Shown here: positions 35,018 to 44,535 of the stretch, one piece after another
How the letters are laid out: each line of letters begins with the position of its first letter
How positions within the stretch are numbered: position 1 is the first letter of the stretch
Assembly (NCBI RefSeq): GCF_002776575.1
Contig: NZ_CP022548.1
Span: 883,001-947,000 of the forward strand
DNA: 64,000 bases
From: Sphingorhabdus sp. YGSMI21
GTDB taxonomy: Bacteria > Pseudomonadota > Alphaproteobacteria > Sphingomonadales > Sphingomonadaceae
Direction of reading: 5' to 3'
The notes under the pieces: model-generated
What the model was told of the DNA's origin: nothing
Database searches by the model: none
Seen by the model: the letters and a program-made list of their open reading frames with translations, nothing else
Program-made: the position numbers and the translations under genes

Positions 35018-36214
35018 ATGATCCGGTGGAATGATCTTGAGGCAGCCAATGCGCGATTGAACGCATTTGTCGATTTCGACGACAGCGCGACGTTCGGGGC
35101 CGGGCCGCTGGATGGCATGACCATCGGGATCAAGGCCAATATCGCGGTCAAAGATCTGCCATGGACCGGCGGCATCGGCGCCTATCGGGACCGCATTGCA
35201 ACCCGCGACGCCGATGCGGTGGCTCGGCTGCGGGCGGCGGGCGCGGCGATTATCGGTACGCTCAACATGGAAGAGGCGGCGCTGGGCGCCAAGACCGACA
35301 ATATCTTTTTCGGTGCGACGCAGAATCCGCACCATATCGGTTATACGCCCGGCGGATCTTCCGGTGGCAGCGCGGCGGCGGTTGCTGCCGGCCTCTGCGA
35401 CGTGGCGCTGGGTACCGACACCATGGGATCGGTGCGGATACCGGCGGCCTATTGCGGGATCTATGGCCTCAAGCCGACCCGTGGCGCGATCAGCCAGGAC
35501 GGGCTGGAGATTGCCGAAGCGACGCTCGACAGCATCGGGCCAATGGCGCGATCATTGGAAGACTTGGAAGCATGTTCGCGCGTCTTGATGGACTGGAAAC
35601 CAGAACAAGTCATTGATAACATTGCATTGTTGGAAAATCTCGGCGATGTCGACTGCGAACCCGCGGTGTTGGAAAGCCATGTCAGGGCGTGCAGCGCTCT
35701 GGGCGCTTCGGAAAGCTTTTCCCTGCCTTATCCGCTCACCCGCATCCGCTACGCAGGGTTCATCCTGACCTCGCTCGCGCTCGCCGGGACGCTCGGCGGA
35801 CTGATCGAATCGGGTACGGCAGAAATATCCGACGGTCTCAAATTTCTCCTGACCTTCGGCCCGAACCGCAGCGCGGTCGATCTGGCCGAAGACCGCCGGA
35901 TCCTGGCCGAGGTCAGCGAGGCTGTGAACGCAGTCGTCACGCAGCATGGCGCGATCCTGTTGCCGACTGCGCCACAGGCGGCCTTCAGCCACGCTGGCAA
36001 AGCCCCCGCCAATCAGGCGGATTTCACCTGCCTTGCCAATATCGCCGGTCTGCCGGCGATCAGCATTCCGGCAGGCTGCAACGAGGACGGCCTGCCCGTC
36101 GGCGTCCAGCTTATCGGAGCAGCAGGAAACGAGGCCGGTCTGCTGAACCTCGCCGGAAAGCTCGACGACCAAATGTCGGCCTATCGCCAACCGCCCCTAT
36201 TTTACGGAAGATGA
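35018..36214 (+). CDS. Amidase-signature family hydrolase
   Basis: 398 residues with the full Lys-cisSer-Ser triad: Lys39 (GIKANIAVKD), Ser114 (TPGGSSGGSAA) and Ser138 (LGTDTMGSVR). It would hydrolyse an amide to acid and ammonia or amine. It is a little shorter than many family members (450-500). The start is 8 bases after the ligase stop. With the cysteine hydrolase at 5660 it is one of two amide hydrolases with intact triads in the island. Confidence 0.9.
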   Translation: MIRWNDLEAANARLNAFVDFDDSATFGAGPLDGMTIGIKANIAVKDLPWTGGIGAYRDRIATRDADAVARLRAAGAAIIGTLNMEEAALGAKTDNIFFGATQNPHHIGYTPGGSSGGSAAAVAAGLCDVALGTDTMGSVRIPAAYCGIYGLKPTRGAISQDGLEIAEATLDSIGPMARSLEDLEACSRVLMDWKPEQVIDNIALLENLGDVDCEPAVLESHVRACSALGASESFSLPYPLTRIRYAGFILTSLALAGTLGGLIESGTAEISDGLKFLLTFGPNRSAVDLAEDRRILAEVSEAVNAVVTQHGAILLPTAPQAAFSHAGKAPANQADFTCLANIAGLPAISIPAGCNEDGLPVGVQLIGAAGNEAGLLNLAGKLDDQMSAYRQPPLFYGR

Positions 36215-36228
36215 AAGAGAGAAAGACC

Positions 36229-36534
36229 ATGCGCATCATTGTCATATTCAACCTGAAACAGGGCGTCAGTGCCGCCGATTATGAAAATTGGGCAAAGACC
36301 GCCGATATTCCGGGCGTGAACAAACTCGGTTCGGTCGATGGTTTCACGGTTCACAAGGCCACCGGCCTGTTCGGATCGGATGAAGCATCACCCTATCAAT
36401 ATATCGAAATACTCGACATCAAGGATATGGACGGTTTCGTCGCCGACATCTCGACCGAGCAGTTCCAGGCGATGGCCGCGCCATTCCAGAAATTCGCCGA
36501 CAATCCACAATTCATTCTGACCGAGGATCTCTGA
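36229..36534 (+). CDS. HapK-like (REDY) small protein, ferredoxin-like fold
   Basis: 101 residues. RIIVIFNLKQGVSAADYENWAK and the later YIEILDIKDMDGF have the pattern of small dimeric alpha/beta-barrel proteins of the HapK/EthD kind. Function is unclear even in named relatives. Start at 36229 after an A/G-rich ribosome site; ATG 36211, overlapping the amidase stop, would add six residues. Lies between the amidase and SDR genes. Confidence 0.75.
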   Translation: MRIIVIFNLKQGVSAADYENWAKTADIPGVNKLGSVDGFTVHKATGLFGSDEASPYQYIEILDIKDMDGFVADISTEQFQAMAAPFQKFADNPQFILTEDL

Positions 36535-37334
36535 TGTCCGGCCGTTATGCAGGAAAAACCGTTGTCGTCACCGGCTCCGGCAAACAGAAAGGGCTCGGGC
36601 AAGGCATATTGCAGCGCTTTGCCGATGAGGGCGCCAATTGCGTTGTCTCCGATCTGGCCATCGGCGAGGAGGAAGAGGCTGTCGCAGAGGAACTGCGCGG
36701 ACGGGGAGTCAGGGTTGCGACGATTGCCTGCGATGTCAGCGACGCTGCGCAATGCCAGACGCTGGTCGATCAGGCGGTCAAAGCCTTTGGCTCGGTCGAT
36801 ATTTTCGTCAACAATGCGGGGATCGGCTTCATGATGAAACCGCTGCTGGACGTCGACCCGGCGGACTGGGCGACGGTCATCGGGGTCAATCTGTCCGGTG
36901 CCTTTTATTGCACACAGGCTGCGGCCAAGGCGATGGTCAGGGCCGGCAAGGGCGGGCGCATCATCAATATCGCCAGTCAGGCGGCAAAGACCGCGTTCCC
37001 GCATCTGCCCGCCTATGTCAGCTCCAAACATGGCATGGTCGGCCTGACCAGAGCCAGCGCTGTGGAACTCGGCGCGCACGGCATCACCGTCAACGCGGTT
37101 TGCCCCAATCATGTGACGACCGGTCTGGGTGCCCAGCAGAATGAATATTTCTCCAAGCTGCTCGGGTTCGAGACCGTCGAAGCCTATATCGCCAATATGA
37201 GCACGAAAAACCCGATGGGCCGTCCCGGCCTGCCGAGCGACACGGCGGCGGCCTGCGCATGGCTGGCCAGCGATGAAGCTTTTTATGTGACCGGCGAAGC
37301 GATCAACGTTTCGGGCGGGGAGGAAATGCACTGA
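36534..37334 (+). CDS. Short-chain dehydrogenase/reductase
   Basis: 266 residues. VVTGSGKQKGLGQGI binds the cofactor, NNAGIGF is the structural motif, and the active site is Ser in INIASQ with YVSSK. AINVSGGEEMH ends the protein. Oxidises or reduces an alcohol/ketone. The ATG shares a base with the HapK-like stop codon and the end overlaps the next gene, so tight co-translation is likely. Confidence 0.93.
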   Translation: MSGRYAGKTVVVTGSGKQKGLGQGILQRFADEGANCVVSDLAIGEEEEAVAEELRGRGVRVATIACDVSDAAQCQTLVDQAVKAFGSVDIFVNNAGIGFMMKPLLDVDPADWATVIGVNLSGAFYCTQAAAKAMVRAGKGGRIINIASQAAKTAFPHLPAYVSSKHGMVGLTRASAVELGAHGITVNAVCPNHVTTGLGAQQNEYFSKLLGFETVEAYIANMSTKNPMGRPGLPSDTAAACAWLASDEAFYVTGEAINVSGGEEMH

Positions 37335-38200
37335 TGCAGGAAGAACGCATGGACTGGCCGGATCGCGCGAAAATGGCGCTGAGCATCGTCGTCAATGTCG
37401 AGGAAGGCAGCGAGATGACGGTCGCGCGCGGCGATCGCGGGATGGAACCGGTCGACGAACTGGGCATCCATATCAAGTCGCCGATCCGCAACTATGGCAA
37501 CGAGAGCAATTATCTTTACGGGATCAAGGCCGGCGCGCCGCGGATCGTCAAATTGCTGCGCGATTATGACATCATGGCCAGCTGGACGGTGGCGGCGATG
37601 AGTCTGGAAAACTATCCGGAGATTGCGCAGGCGATTGCCGATCTGGGTCACGAACCGGTCAGCCACGGCTATCGCTGGGTGCACCAGTTCAAGATGGACG
37701 AGGAGAAGGAGCGCGCGTTCATTCGCAAGGCTGTCGACTCGATCGAGAAAAGCGTCGGCGTGCGCCCCTATGGCTGGCTGTCGCGCTATTTTCACACCGA
37801 CAATACGCGGCGCCTGTTGATCGAGGAGGGTTTTGCCTATCATATGGATGACTATTCCGGCGATATTCCCTTCTGGGACAAGCAGACCGTGCCCGGCAAG
37901 CCGCTGGCCATCGTGCCCTATCAGCTCGACAGCAACGACATGAAGATGTGGACCGATCCGGCGATGACGCCGCAGCAATGGCTCGACTATGCGAAGCATA
38001 ATTTCGACCAGATCTACCGCGAAGGCGAAGAGGGCAATCCCAAAATGATGTCGCTTGGTCTGCATCTGCGGATCATCGGTCGTCCGGGCCGGATCTGGGC
38101 ATTCGAGGAATTTCTCAAGCATGTCCGTTCGAAAAAGGATGTCTGGGTAACCAGCCGGCACCAGATTGCCAAGCATCTGGCACAAGTGGATCCGGCATGA
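37334..38200 (+). CDS. PuuE-like polysaccharide-deacetylase-fold hydrolase 3
   Basis: 288 residues, the closest of the three copies to the PuuE group: ALSIVVNVEEGSE, the N-terminal EPVDE, DLGHEPVSHGYRW, RPYGWLSRYFHTDNTRRLL, YHMDDYSGDIPFW and LGLHLRIIGRPGRIWAFEEF. This branch contains allantoinase and cyclic-imide hydrolase. No signal peptide. Overlaps both neighbours. Its separate location from the first two copies suggests a different step. Confidence 0.83.
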   Translation: MQEERMDWPDRAKMALSIVVNVEEGSEMTVARGDRGMEPVDELGIHIKSPIRNYGNESNYLYGIKAGAPRIVKLLRDYDIMASWTVAAMSLENYPEIAQAIADLGHEPVSHGYRWVHQFKMDEEKERAFIRKAVDSIEKSVGVRPYGWLSRYFHTDNTRRLLIEEGFAYHMDDYSGDIPFWDKQTVPGKPLAIVPYQLDSNDMKMWTDPAMTPQQWLDYAKHNFDQIYREGEEGNPKMMSLGLHLRIIGRPGRIWAFEEFLKHVRSKKDVWVTSRHQIAKHLAQVDPA

Positions 38201-38961
38201 CCCTGCGGCTCGAGAAAGAGGGCAAGATCGCGCGTCTGCTGATCGACCGCCCGGCCAAGCGCAACGCTTTCACCCAGGACATGTGGGAGCTGTTCCCCGA
38301 CCTGCTCGCTGACGCTATGGCCGACAGCGCCATCCGGATATTGATGGTCCACGCCAGCACCAGAGACAGCGCCTTTTGTGCCGGCGCGGATATCGGCGAA
38401 TTCGGCACCGGATCCTCTGATCCGGTCTGGCGCGCCAGAAACCAGGCGGCGATCGGCAAGGTCCAGCATGATCTGGCGCAGGCCCCGAAACCCACCATGG
38501 CGGTGATCGACGGGGACTGTATCGGTGGCGGTTGCGGCATCGCCCTGGCCTGCGATCTGCGCATCGCCGGACCAGCGGCCCGTTTCGGCATCACGCCCGC
38601 AAAACTGGGTCTGGTCTATCCGCTCCATGACACCAAATTGCTGGTCGATGCGGTCGGGCCTTCGCAAGCCAAGCGCATATTGTTCACCGGGCAGATTCTG
38701 CCTGCCGAGGAAGCGCTGCGGATCGGTTTGATAACCCTGCTGGCCGACAATCCCTATGGCGAGGCGATGGCGATGGCAGAGACAATGGCGTCGGTCTCCT
38801 CGCACAGCCAGCGGATGAGCAAGCGTGTCATCCAGCGCATATTGGAAGGACAGGCCGACGACGATGCTGAATCGGAAGCGCTGTTCAACGCCGCTTTCGA
38901 CAGCGACGATTTCAAGGAAGGCGTGAGCGCCTTTCTCGAAAAGAGAAAGCCGGAGTTTTGA
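38197..38961 (+). CDS. Enoyl-CoA hydratase/isomerase
   Basis: 254-residue crotonase. RPAKRNAFTQDMW opens the core, FCAGADIGEF is the first oxyanion segment, and AVIDGDCIGGGCGIALACDLRIA the second. One of the two usual catalytic glutamates is not obvious (KLGLVYPLHDTK), so activity could be hydratase, isomerase or hydrolase. Overlaps the previous gene by four bases. Confidence 0.9.
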   Translation: MTLRLEKEGKIARLLIDRPAKRNAFTQDMWELFPDLLADAMADSAIRILMVHASTRDSAFCAGADIGEFGTGSSDPVWRARNQAAIGKVQHDLAQAPKPTMAVIDGDCIGGGCGIALACDLRIAGPAARFGITPAKLGLVYPLHDTKLLVDAVGPSQAKRILFTGQILPAEEALRIGLITLLADNPYGEAMAMAETMASVSSHSQRMSKRVIQRILEGQADDDAESEALFNAAFDSDDFKEGVSAFLEKRKPEF

Positions 38962-38962
38962 T

Positions 38963-39865
38963 ATGACCCATCATCTGCAACATGGCGCGATACTGGGCGG
39001 TCTGTCCGTCGTGCCTGACCTGGAGGCCGCGCTGCGGGACTATCGCGATATCCTCGGTATGACTCTGGTCGAACAGGGCCCCCTGTCCTCCGGGCTGGCG
39101 GAAAGCTGGGGCTGCCCGAAGAGCGCCGGCGCGCCGATGGCGATATTGCAGCCGGTCAGCGGAGCCGACTGTCATCTGCGGCTCGTCGAGCAGCCCGATC
39201 ATCCCGGGTTCAAACCCACCACGACCTATGGCTGGGCGGCCTTCGAGCTGACGGTGCAGGATGTATTCGGATGGCTGGACCGTCTGACCGGCAGCGGTTT
39301 CGATATTGTCGGCCCGCCCAAGGAGCTGGAAGGGCTGCCCTATTTCGTGCCGATGCAGGTGCTGGGGACCGGCCGGGAAATGGTCTATCTCAACGAGGTG
39401 CGGGAGAATACGCCGTCTTCCGATCTGCCCCAGGCACAATGCCTGACCGACCATATATTCATCGTCATTCTGGCGACCCCGGATCGGGCCGCAACCGTGC
39501 AATGGTATTGCGACAATCTCGATCTGACCGAGGCCGACACCTATACCCTGGCCTACAGTATGATAAACGACGCCTTCGGAAAGCCGGCAGACACATTGTC
39601 CGACCTGACGATGGTACAGAAAGACCGCCTGCCGATCGTCGAGGTCGATGATTATCCCGCCGAGGCGAGGGCACGGGCCCGCCATGATGGCATGTTGCCA
39701 CCGGGCAATGCACTGGTGAGCCTGGCGGTAGAGGATTTCGACCGGATCGAAGCCGAGTGGATCACCCCGCCCCAGGTCCATGAAGCAGCGCCCTATGCCG
39801 GACGCCGGTCAGCCACGACCATTGGACAGGCCGGCGAATTGCTGGAGCTGATCGAGATCGGCTAG
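38963..39865 (+). CDS. VOC-superfamily protein with two glyoxalase-like halves
   Basis: 300 residues. The first half begins HGAILGGLSVVPDLEAALRDYRDILGM and the second begins TDHIFIVILATPDRAATVQWYCDNLDL. Some VOC proteins are extradiol dioxygenases, others isomerases or lyases. The metal ligands are not clearly conserved here, so the activity is left open. Last gene of the nine-gene operon from 31073; it faces the gene at 39880 tail to tail. Confidence 0.8.
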   Translation: MTHHLQHGAILGGLSVVPDLEAALRDYRDILGMTLVEQGPLSSGLAESWGCPKSAGAPMAILQPVSGADCHLRLVEQPDHPGFKPTTTYGWAAFELTVQDVFGWLDRLTGSGFDIVGPPKELEGLPYFVPMQVLGTGREMVYLNEVRENTPSSDLPQAQCLTDHIFIVILATPDRAATVQWYCDNLDLTEADTYTLAYSMINDAFGKPADTLSDLTMVQKDRLPIVEVDDYPAEARARARHDGMLPPGNALVSLAVEDFDRIEAEWITPPQVHEAAPYAGRRSATTIGQAGELLELIEIG

Positions 39866-39879
39866 CGGACCGGCCACAA

Positions 39880-40476
39880 TCATGTCGGGCGATGCGGGCC
39901 CGCTTGCCACTGGTCCGGGGTGAACAAGGTGCTGGCAGAGTCCAGCGGCTTGTCCTCGAGGCCGGTGGCGAGCGTGTCGTTCCAGCGGTTGAGGAAGCCG
40001 AACATGCTGATCACCGCCATGATCTCGGTCTTCTGCCGATCGTCATAATGAGCGTCCAGCGCCGCAAAATGCCTGTCGGTCGCTGCATTGGGAACCTGTC
40101 CGGCGGCAAAGGCGAGATCGAGCGCGGCCCGTTCTGCGGCGCTGAACAGATCGCTGGTCTGATAGTCCCAGACGGCTTTCACCTTTTCCTCGTCAACACC
40201 AACGTCCCGCGCCCCGAGCGTGGTGTGCGCCATGCAATAGCGGCATCCGGCAGCCGCGCTTACCACCGCGCCGATCATCCGCTTGAGGCCATTGTCGATC
40301 GCGCTCTCCCCGTAGATCACAGAGACCAGACCGCGAAAGGCGGCCAGCAGCTCCGGCCAATGGGCCATGGTCATCACCGAATTCGGCACATAGCCCATCA
40401 GATTTTCAGAAAATTTCAGGGCGGCCTGCGTTTCGCCGGGCAGCTCGGCCAGCGACAATGGTCTGATGCGGGTCAT
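39880..40476 (-). CDS. Carboxymuconolactone-decarboxylase/AhpD-like protein
   Basis: 198 residues with the CxxC-xx-His centre: Cys78, Cys81, His84 in AGCRYCMAHT. This is the peroxidase (AhpD-like) type rather than a lactone decarboxylase. It could protect against peroxides produced by the oxygenases of the pathway. Last gene of the leftward operon from 45307. Confidence 0.87.
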   Translation of the reverse strand: MTRIRPLSLAELPGETQAALKFSENLMGYVPNSVMTMAHWPELLAAFRGLVSVIYGESAIDNGLKRMIGAVVSAAAGCRYCMAHTTLGARDVGVDEEKVKAVWDYQTSDLFSAAERAALDLAFAAGQVPNAATDRHFAALDAHYDDRQKTEIMAVISMFGFLNRWNDTLATGLEDKPLDSASTLFTPDQWQAGPHRPT

Positions 40477-40508
40477 TTTTTTACGCCTTTTCCTTGTTGC
40501 GGACAGGT

Positions 40509-40811
40509 CTACCAGATTTTGCCACCAATCCAGTCGCCGGCCGCGGGAATGAATTCGGTGACCCGGATGTCGGCCCAGATACCGGCGGCATAATAAGGAT
40601 CGGCTTCCGGAAATTTGCGCGCTTCAGCCGCGGTTTCGGCTTTCACGACCAGCATGGATCCGACCGTCACGCCCTGCTCGTCGAGCAGCGGCCCGGCGAT
40701 AAGAAAATGCTCCAGCATCTTTTCCATATGGGCAAAATGGGCCGCTCGCGCGTCGAGCCTTTTCTCGGCGGTATCAGGATTGTCGGTGCAATAGATAGCA
40801 AATGTTTTCAT
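40509..40811 (-). CDS. YciI-like protein
   Basis: 100 residues. FAIYCTDNPDTAEKRLDARAAHFAHME and GSMLVVKAETAAEARKF, then DPYYAAGIWADIRV, match the YciI fold, whose members bind small aromatic or lactone intermediates. Overlaps the alpha/beta-hydrolase gene before it by four bases. No catalytic assignment. Confidence 0.85.
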   Translation of the reverse strand: MKTFAIYCTDNPDTAEKRLDARAAHFAHMEKMLEHFLIAGPLLDEQGVTVGSMLVVKAETAAEARKFPEADPYYAAGIWADIRVTEFIPAAGDWIGGKIW

Positions 40812-41614
40812 CGGGAGTCCTCGTCCAGGAAGGTTAGTATTTCTGTTGCCGTCTTGTCCGCCGCCTCGTCAAGCACGGCACGTTTGATATCGAGCCTTTC
40901 GACAAGCCGGGCGGATGCTATCAGGCCTGCAGCGCGGCGGGTGGCCTCGAGCAATCCGGACTGCGTCGCCAAGATCAGAGCCGGGCAGGCAACCATCGGC
41001 AGGCGGCCTTCCACATCATAGGTGAAGGCAGCGTGAAAAGCGGCGTTCATCGCCGTGCCGTGGCGCAATTGTTCGGTGAACATTGCGAAGCTGCGGTCCG
41101 GGCCCTGGCTTGGCAACCGCTTGGTCATGCCGAGATCCCACGCTTTTTCCAGACACAGGATATCCGCCGTGATTTCAAACGGGCGGGCGGCACCGGGCAG
41201 AAATTTTGCACGGACATCGGGGGCGAAAGCCGGGACGTCGACCAGCGCCAGCTTGCGCACCTGTGCGCCCCGGTCGCCGGCCATTTCGGTCGCGACCAGA
41301 TTGCCGCTGTGAAAGGCCGTGATATCCACCGGTCGCTGGCCGGACAGGTCCGCCACCACCGCTCGCATGGCCTGCGCATATTCGGCAATCACCGGGTCCG
41401 GGCGAAAAGAGTCCGAGCCGCCGTGGCCGGGAAAATCCGGTGCAATTACCCGGCGTCCCCGCGCGAGGAACGGCATGATCGTGGTAAAGGCAAGACCGCT
41501 GAACGGGGCGGGATGCAGGCAATAGAGATCGGGCCGCGAAGGCGGCTGTTCCGGTTCCAGCATCCGCCAGTGGATCTGGCCAAAAGGACCATCCGAATAG
41601 CCTTTGCGGATCAT
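40808..41614 (-). CDS. Alpha/beta-hydrolase with histidine at the nucleophile elbow (second copy)
   Basis: 268 residues. LYCLHPAPFSG is the oxyanion region and IAPDFPGHGGSDSF the usual strand-4 motif. The elbow reads A100-F-H102-S-G104, with histidine in the nucleophile position exactly as in the protein at 4197-5573. Start at 41614 overlaps the MFS stop; a long open frame upstream to 41914 is inside that gene. The shared FHSG suggests that both belong to one unusual subfamily. Confidence 0.8.
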   Translation of the reverse strand: MIRKGYSDGPFGQIHWRMLEPEQPPSRPDLYCLHPAPFSGLAFTTIMPFLARGRRVIAPDFPGHGGSDSFRPDPVIAEYAQAMRAVVADLSGQRPVDITAFHSGNLVATEMAGDRGAQVRKLALVDVPAFAPDVRAKFLPGAARPFEITADILCLEKAWDLGMTKRLPSQGPDRSFAMFTEQLRHGTAMNAAFHAAFTYDVEGRLPMVACPALILATQSGLLEATRRAAGLIASARLVERLDIKRAVLDEAADKTATEILTFLDEDSR

Positions 41615-42984
41615 CCGGCGCCATCCCCCAGCCGTTCCATCTGGGCCCGGTAGAGACGCCGGGTCAGCGGCATCATCAGGAACGGTATGAAACCGAAAAT
41701 AAACGGCACGGCTGCGACCGCATAGCGGATATTCTCCTCGCCGAAGACACTGCTCGACAATTCGCCGACCACGATCGGCCCCAGCGAACCGAACCAGCTG
41801 ATCGACAGATAATAGATCGCGACGATCTGGCCGCGCACCTGGGCAGGCGTGATCACCAGCAGGGCCGTTACCCCAATTGCGGAAACGATGCCGATGCCGA
41901 CGGTGTTGATGCACAGGATCGCGAAGGCGAGCTCGGCGGTCGGCATGAAAAGCGGAAGCGACGCGGTCGGCACCATGATCAGAAAGCCGATGAACAGCAG
42001 TCGCAAGGCGGCATCCTTCACGCCCTTACGGGTCCACCAGTCGGAAATGCTGCCCATCAGCAGCATGTTGGCGGGACCGATGACCAGCAGGGCAACACCG
42101 TTTACAAATGCATATTTTTGCGGTGACCAGCCCCAGGTCCTTTCGAAGGTCGGCGCCAGAAAGCCCTGGCTATAGGCGATCGTGGTCATTGTGCCGATCA
42201 GCAGCAGGAAGCCGAGATAGAGGAGCCGGTTGCGCCAGATATATTTGAGCGCGTCGGTAAAGCCGTTGCCGCTGATCACGTCGGAGGCGGCGGCCGCCGG
42301 ACGGCGCGCGGGCTCTTTCATCAGCAGGAAGAACAGCGCGAAGACCAGTCCCGGCAGCCCGACCAGGATCAGGGTGAATCGCCAGGGTGACAGTTCGCCG
42401 AAGAAAGGCAGCGATTGCGTGCCGCCCGATGCTGTCCAGGCGATGATAGCGCCGCTCAGCAAGGACGCCAGGCCGGCGCCGATCGGCAGGGCCGAGGAAT
42501 AGAAGGCGATCGGCTTGCCGCGTTTCTCCGCCGGAAAACTGTCGCCGATCATCGAGAATGTCGCCGGGCTCAGGGTCGCTTCGCCGACGCCGACGCCCAT
42601 GCGGGCGGCGAACAGCTGTGCGAAATTCTTGGCCGTGCCGGTGGCAACCGTCGCGATCGACCAGAGGCCGACACCGATTGACACGATCCAGATCCGCTTG
42701 CCGCGATCGATCAGCCAGCCCATGAAGATGCCGACGAAACCGTAGACCAATGTGAAGGCGCTGAGCAGCCAGCCGATGGACCGGTCGGACAGGCCGAATT
42801 CCGCCTTTATCGGTTCGATCAGCAGGCCAAGAATATAACGGTCCACAAAGCTGAAAATATAAGCGATGGTCAGCATGACGACAAGGAACCAGCCGGCCGT
42901 CGCACTCGGATAGGGCCGGGCCGGCGAAGGCCCTGCGCCGCCCGTCCCCGGCCTTGCGGCCCCGGCCTCCGCCTCGCGGCCCAT
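41611..42984 (-). CDS. MFS transporter (spinster/organic-anion type)
   Basis: 457 residues, twelve segments. Typical marks are FVDRYILGLLIEPIKAEFGLSD, MGWLIDRGKRIW and GVGVGEATLSPATFSMIGDSF. The group carries hydrophobic organic anions. An Ala/Gly/Pro-rich cytoplasmic tail of about 30 residues precedes the first segment. Overlaps the VOC gene before it and the hydrolase gene after it. Confidence 0.9.
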   Translation of the reverse strand: MGREAEAGAARPGTGGAGPSPARPYPSATAGWFLVVMLTIAYIFSFVDRYILGLLIEPIKAEFGLSDRSIGWLLSAFTLVYGFVGIFMGWLIDRGKRIWIVSIGVGLWSIATVATGTAKNFAQLFAARMGVGVGEATLSPATFSMIGDSFPAEKRGKPIAFYSSALPIGAGLASLLSGAIIAWTASGGTQSLPFFGELSPWRFTLILVGLPGLVFALFFLLMKEPARRPAAAASDVISGNGFTDALKYIWRNRLLYLGFLLLIGTMTTIAYSQGFLAPTFERTWGWSPQKYAFVNGVALLVIGPANMLLMGSISDWWTRKGVKDAALRLLFIGFLIMVPTASLPLFMPTAELAFAILCINTVGIGIVSAIGVTALLVITPAQVRGQIVAIYYLSISWFGSLGPIVVGELSSSVFGEENIRYAVAAVPFIFGFIPFLMMPLTRRLYRAQMERLGDGAG

Positions 42985-43436
42985 TAATCGTTGTCCGGAA
43001 TAAGATAGATGACGACCAGATTGTCGTCGAAGTCGACTATGCCGATTTCCCGTCCGATGCGGCCGTCGTGCGTTTCCAGGCGCCCTTCCGCATATACGGT
43101 CAGGCCAAGCGCGGCGCTTTGGGCCATCACCTTGTCCGGATCGGCGACATCGAGCACGATCGCGCTGCGCCGGGGATAGGGGACCGGCTCGAGCCTTATT
43201 TTCCCTATTCCAGACAGCGCCATGATGCGCGGCTGGCCGGGCAGCGAGAGTATGGCAAAATCAAGCTCGGCCCCGTCGGGGATTTCAAACACGGGTATCG
43301 AATAACTTTGCGGATTATGTCCCTTGCGGAAGGTCACCTCGAAACCGAGTACGTCGCGATAGAAGGTCAGCGCCTTGTCGACATCCTCGACCACGAAATT
43401 TGCGCGCTGGAACCGCACCGCCGGTTTTTCGGTCAT
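42984..43436 (-). CDS. VOC-superfamily protein (single domain pair)
   Basis: 150 residues. RFQRANFVVEDVDKALTFYRDVLGF is the standard opening and REIGIVDFDDNLVVIYLI the end. ATG 43436 follows GGAG; the frame stays open to 43508 inside the reductase gene. Could be an isomerase, lyase or binding protein. One of three VOC proteins in the island. Confidence 0.83.
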   Translation of the reverse strand: MTEKPAVRFQRANFVVEDVDKALTFYRDVLGFEVTFRKGHNPQSYSIPVFEIPDGAELDFAILSLPGQPRIMALSGIGKIRLEPVPYPRRSAIVLDVADPDKVMAQSAALGLTVYAEGRLETHDGRIGREIGIVDFDDNLVVIYLIPDND

Positions 43437-43446
43437 ATCATTCTCC

Positions 43447-44535
43447 TCAATTCCACTGCGCCGGTTCACCGCGAACCGAACAACATTGGACGCCGACATT
43501 GCGGCCATAATATAGATTGGCGAGCGCCCGAGGCATATTCTGGAATCCGTCCTCGATGTCCTGCACCGGCTTCAGACGGTCATCATGTATCCATCCCGCC
43601 AGATCATCCATCACCTTCTGCCAGTTGCCAAGATGGTTATAGACAAAAAAGCCCTGCATCCTGCTTTCGGTAGCGCGCAGGCGCGTATAGTTGGTGAGAC
43701 TAAATGGCTCTTCTCGCGTATATTCGCTGATCGATCCGCACAGCACGATGCGGCTGTGCATGCGGAGCCGTTCAAGACAGGCCGCCAGCGTTTCGCCGCC
43801 GACATTGTCGAAATAGAGATCGATGCCATCGGGCAGCAGTGCATCCAGACGCCGCCCGATATCCTCCGCTTTATAGTCGATCGCCTGCAAACAGCCATGG
43901 TCCCGGATGAAAGCGCATTTTTCCGCTCCGCCCGCCAGGCCGATGACCTCGCAGCCGACGACATTGGCGGCCATCTGGCTGACCATCGATCCGACTCCGC
44001 CGGCAGCGCCCGAAAGCACCATCCGGTCGCCTTGCCGCGGATCGCCACAGGCAAAAAGCCCGGCATGGGCCGAGAGTCCTGTCATGCCCAATACTCCGGA
44101 GCCCAGTGCGGCCGGCAGACCGTTATGCGGCATTTTGAAGAATTTCTCCTGCGCGGTCATCTGGGAGACCTTGTAGGTCTGCCAGCCCAGCTGCCCCTGC
44201 ACCATCTCGCCTTCCTGCCAGTCGGGATGGCGGGATTTCACGATCTGCGCCACGCCCCGCCCGTGGATCACATCACCCGGTTCGAGCGCCCGCTCGCCGG
44301 CGGCGCCCGTGCCCTGCATATAGAATCGCATGACCGGCGCGAGACCGAGATAATGGGTTTTGAGCAGCACCTCGCCCTCACCGGGCTCGGGAATATCGGT
44401 CACGGTCCACTGAAAATCGGAAGGCACGACATTGCCGACCGGCCGCGATGCGACGCGCCACTGGTAATTGGCGCTATCATCTATCTGCTTGTCTGCGGAC
44501 AGGGAATCAAACGCATCAAGGCCGTCACCGCTCAC
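43447..44535 (-). CDS. NADP-dependent medium-chain reductase (CurA/leukotriene B4 dehydrogenase type)
   Basis: 362 residues. WRVASRPVGNVVPSDFQW, LGMTGLSAHAGLF, SGAAGGVGSMVSQMA and YFDNVGGETLAA define the group, which reduces activated C=C bonds with NADPH. The start appears to be GTG directly after the previous stop codon (44536). No zinc ligands. It would saturate an enone or unsaturated acid in the pathway. Confidence 0.9.
   Translation of the reverse strand: MSGDGLDAFDSLSADKQIDDSANYQWRVASRPVGNVVPSDFQWTVTDIPEPGEGEVLLKTHYLGLAPVMRFYMQGTGAAGERALEPGDVIHGRGVAQIVKSRHPDWQEGEMVQGQLGWQTYKVSQMTAQEKFFKMPHNGLPAALGSGVLGMTGLSAHAGLFACGDPRQGDRMVLSGAAGGVGSMVSQMAANVVGCEVIGLAGGAEKCAFIRDHGCLQAIDYKAEDIGRRLDALLPDGIDLYFDNVGGETLAACLERLRMHSRIVLCGSISEYTREEPFSLTNYTRLRATESRMQGFFVYNHLGNWQKVMDDLAGWIHDDRLKPVQDIEDGFQNMPRALANLYYGRNVGVQCCSVRGEPAQWN

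Noticed and set aside
42988..43003. GTTGTCCGGAATAAGA resembling the operator
   Set aside because: Half-site only, in the last codons of a VOC gene within an operon.
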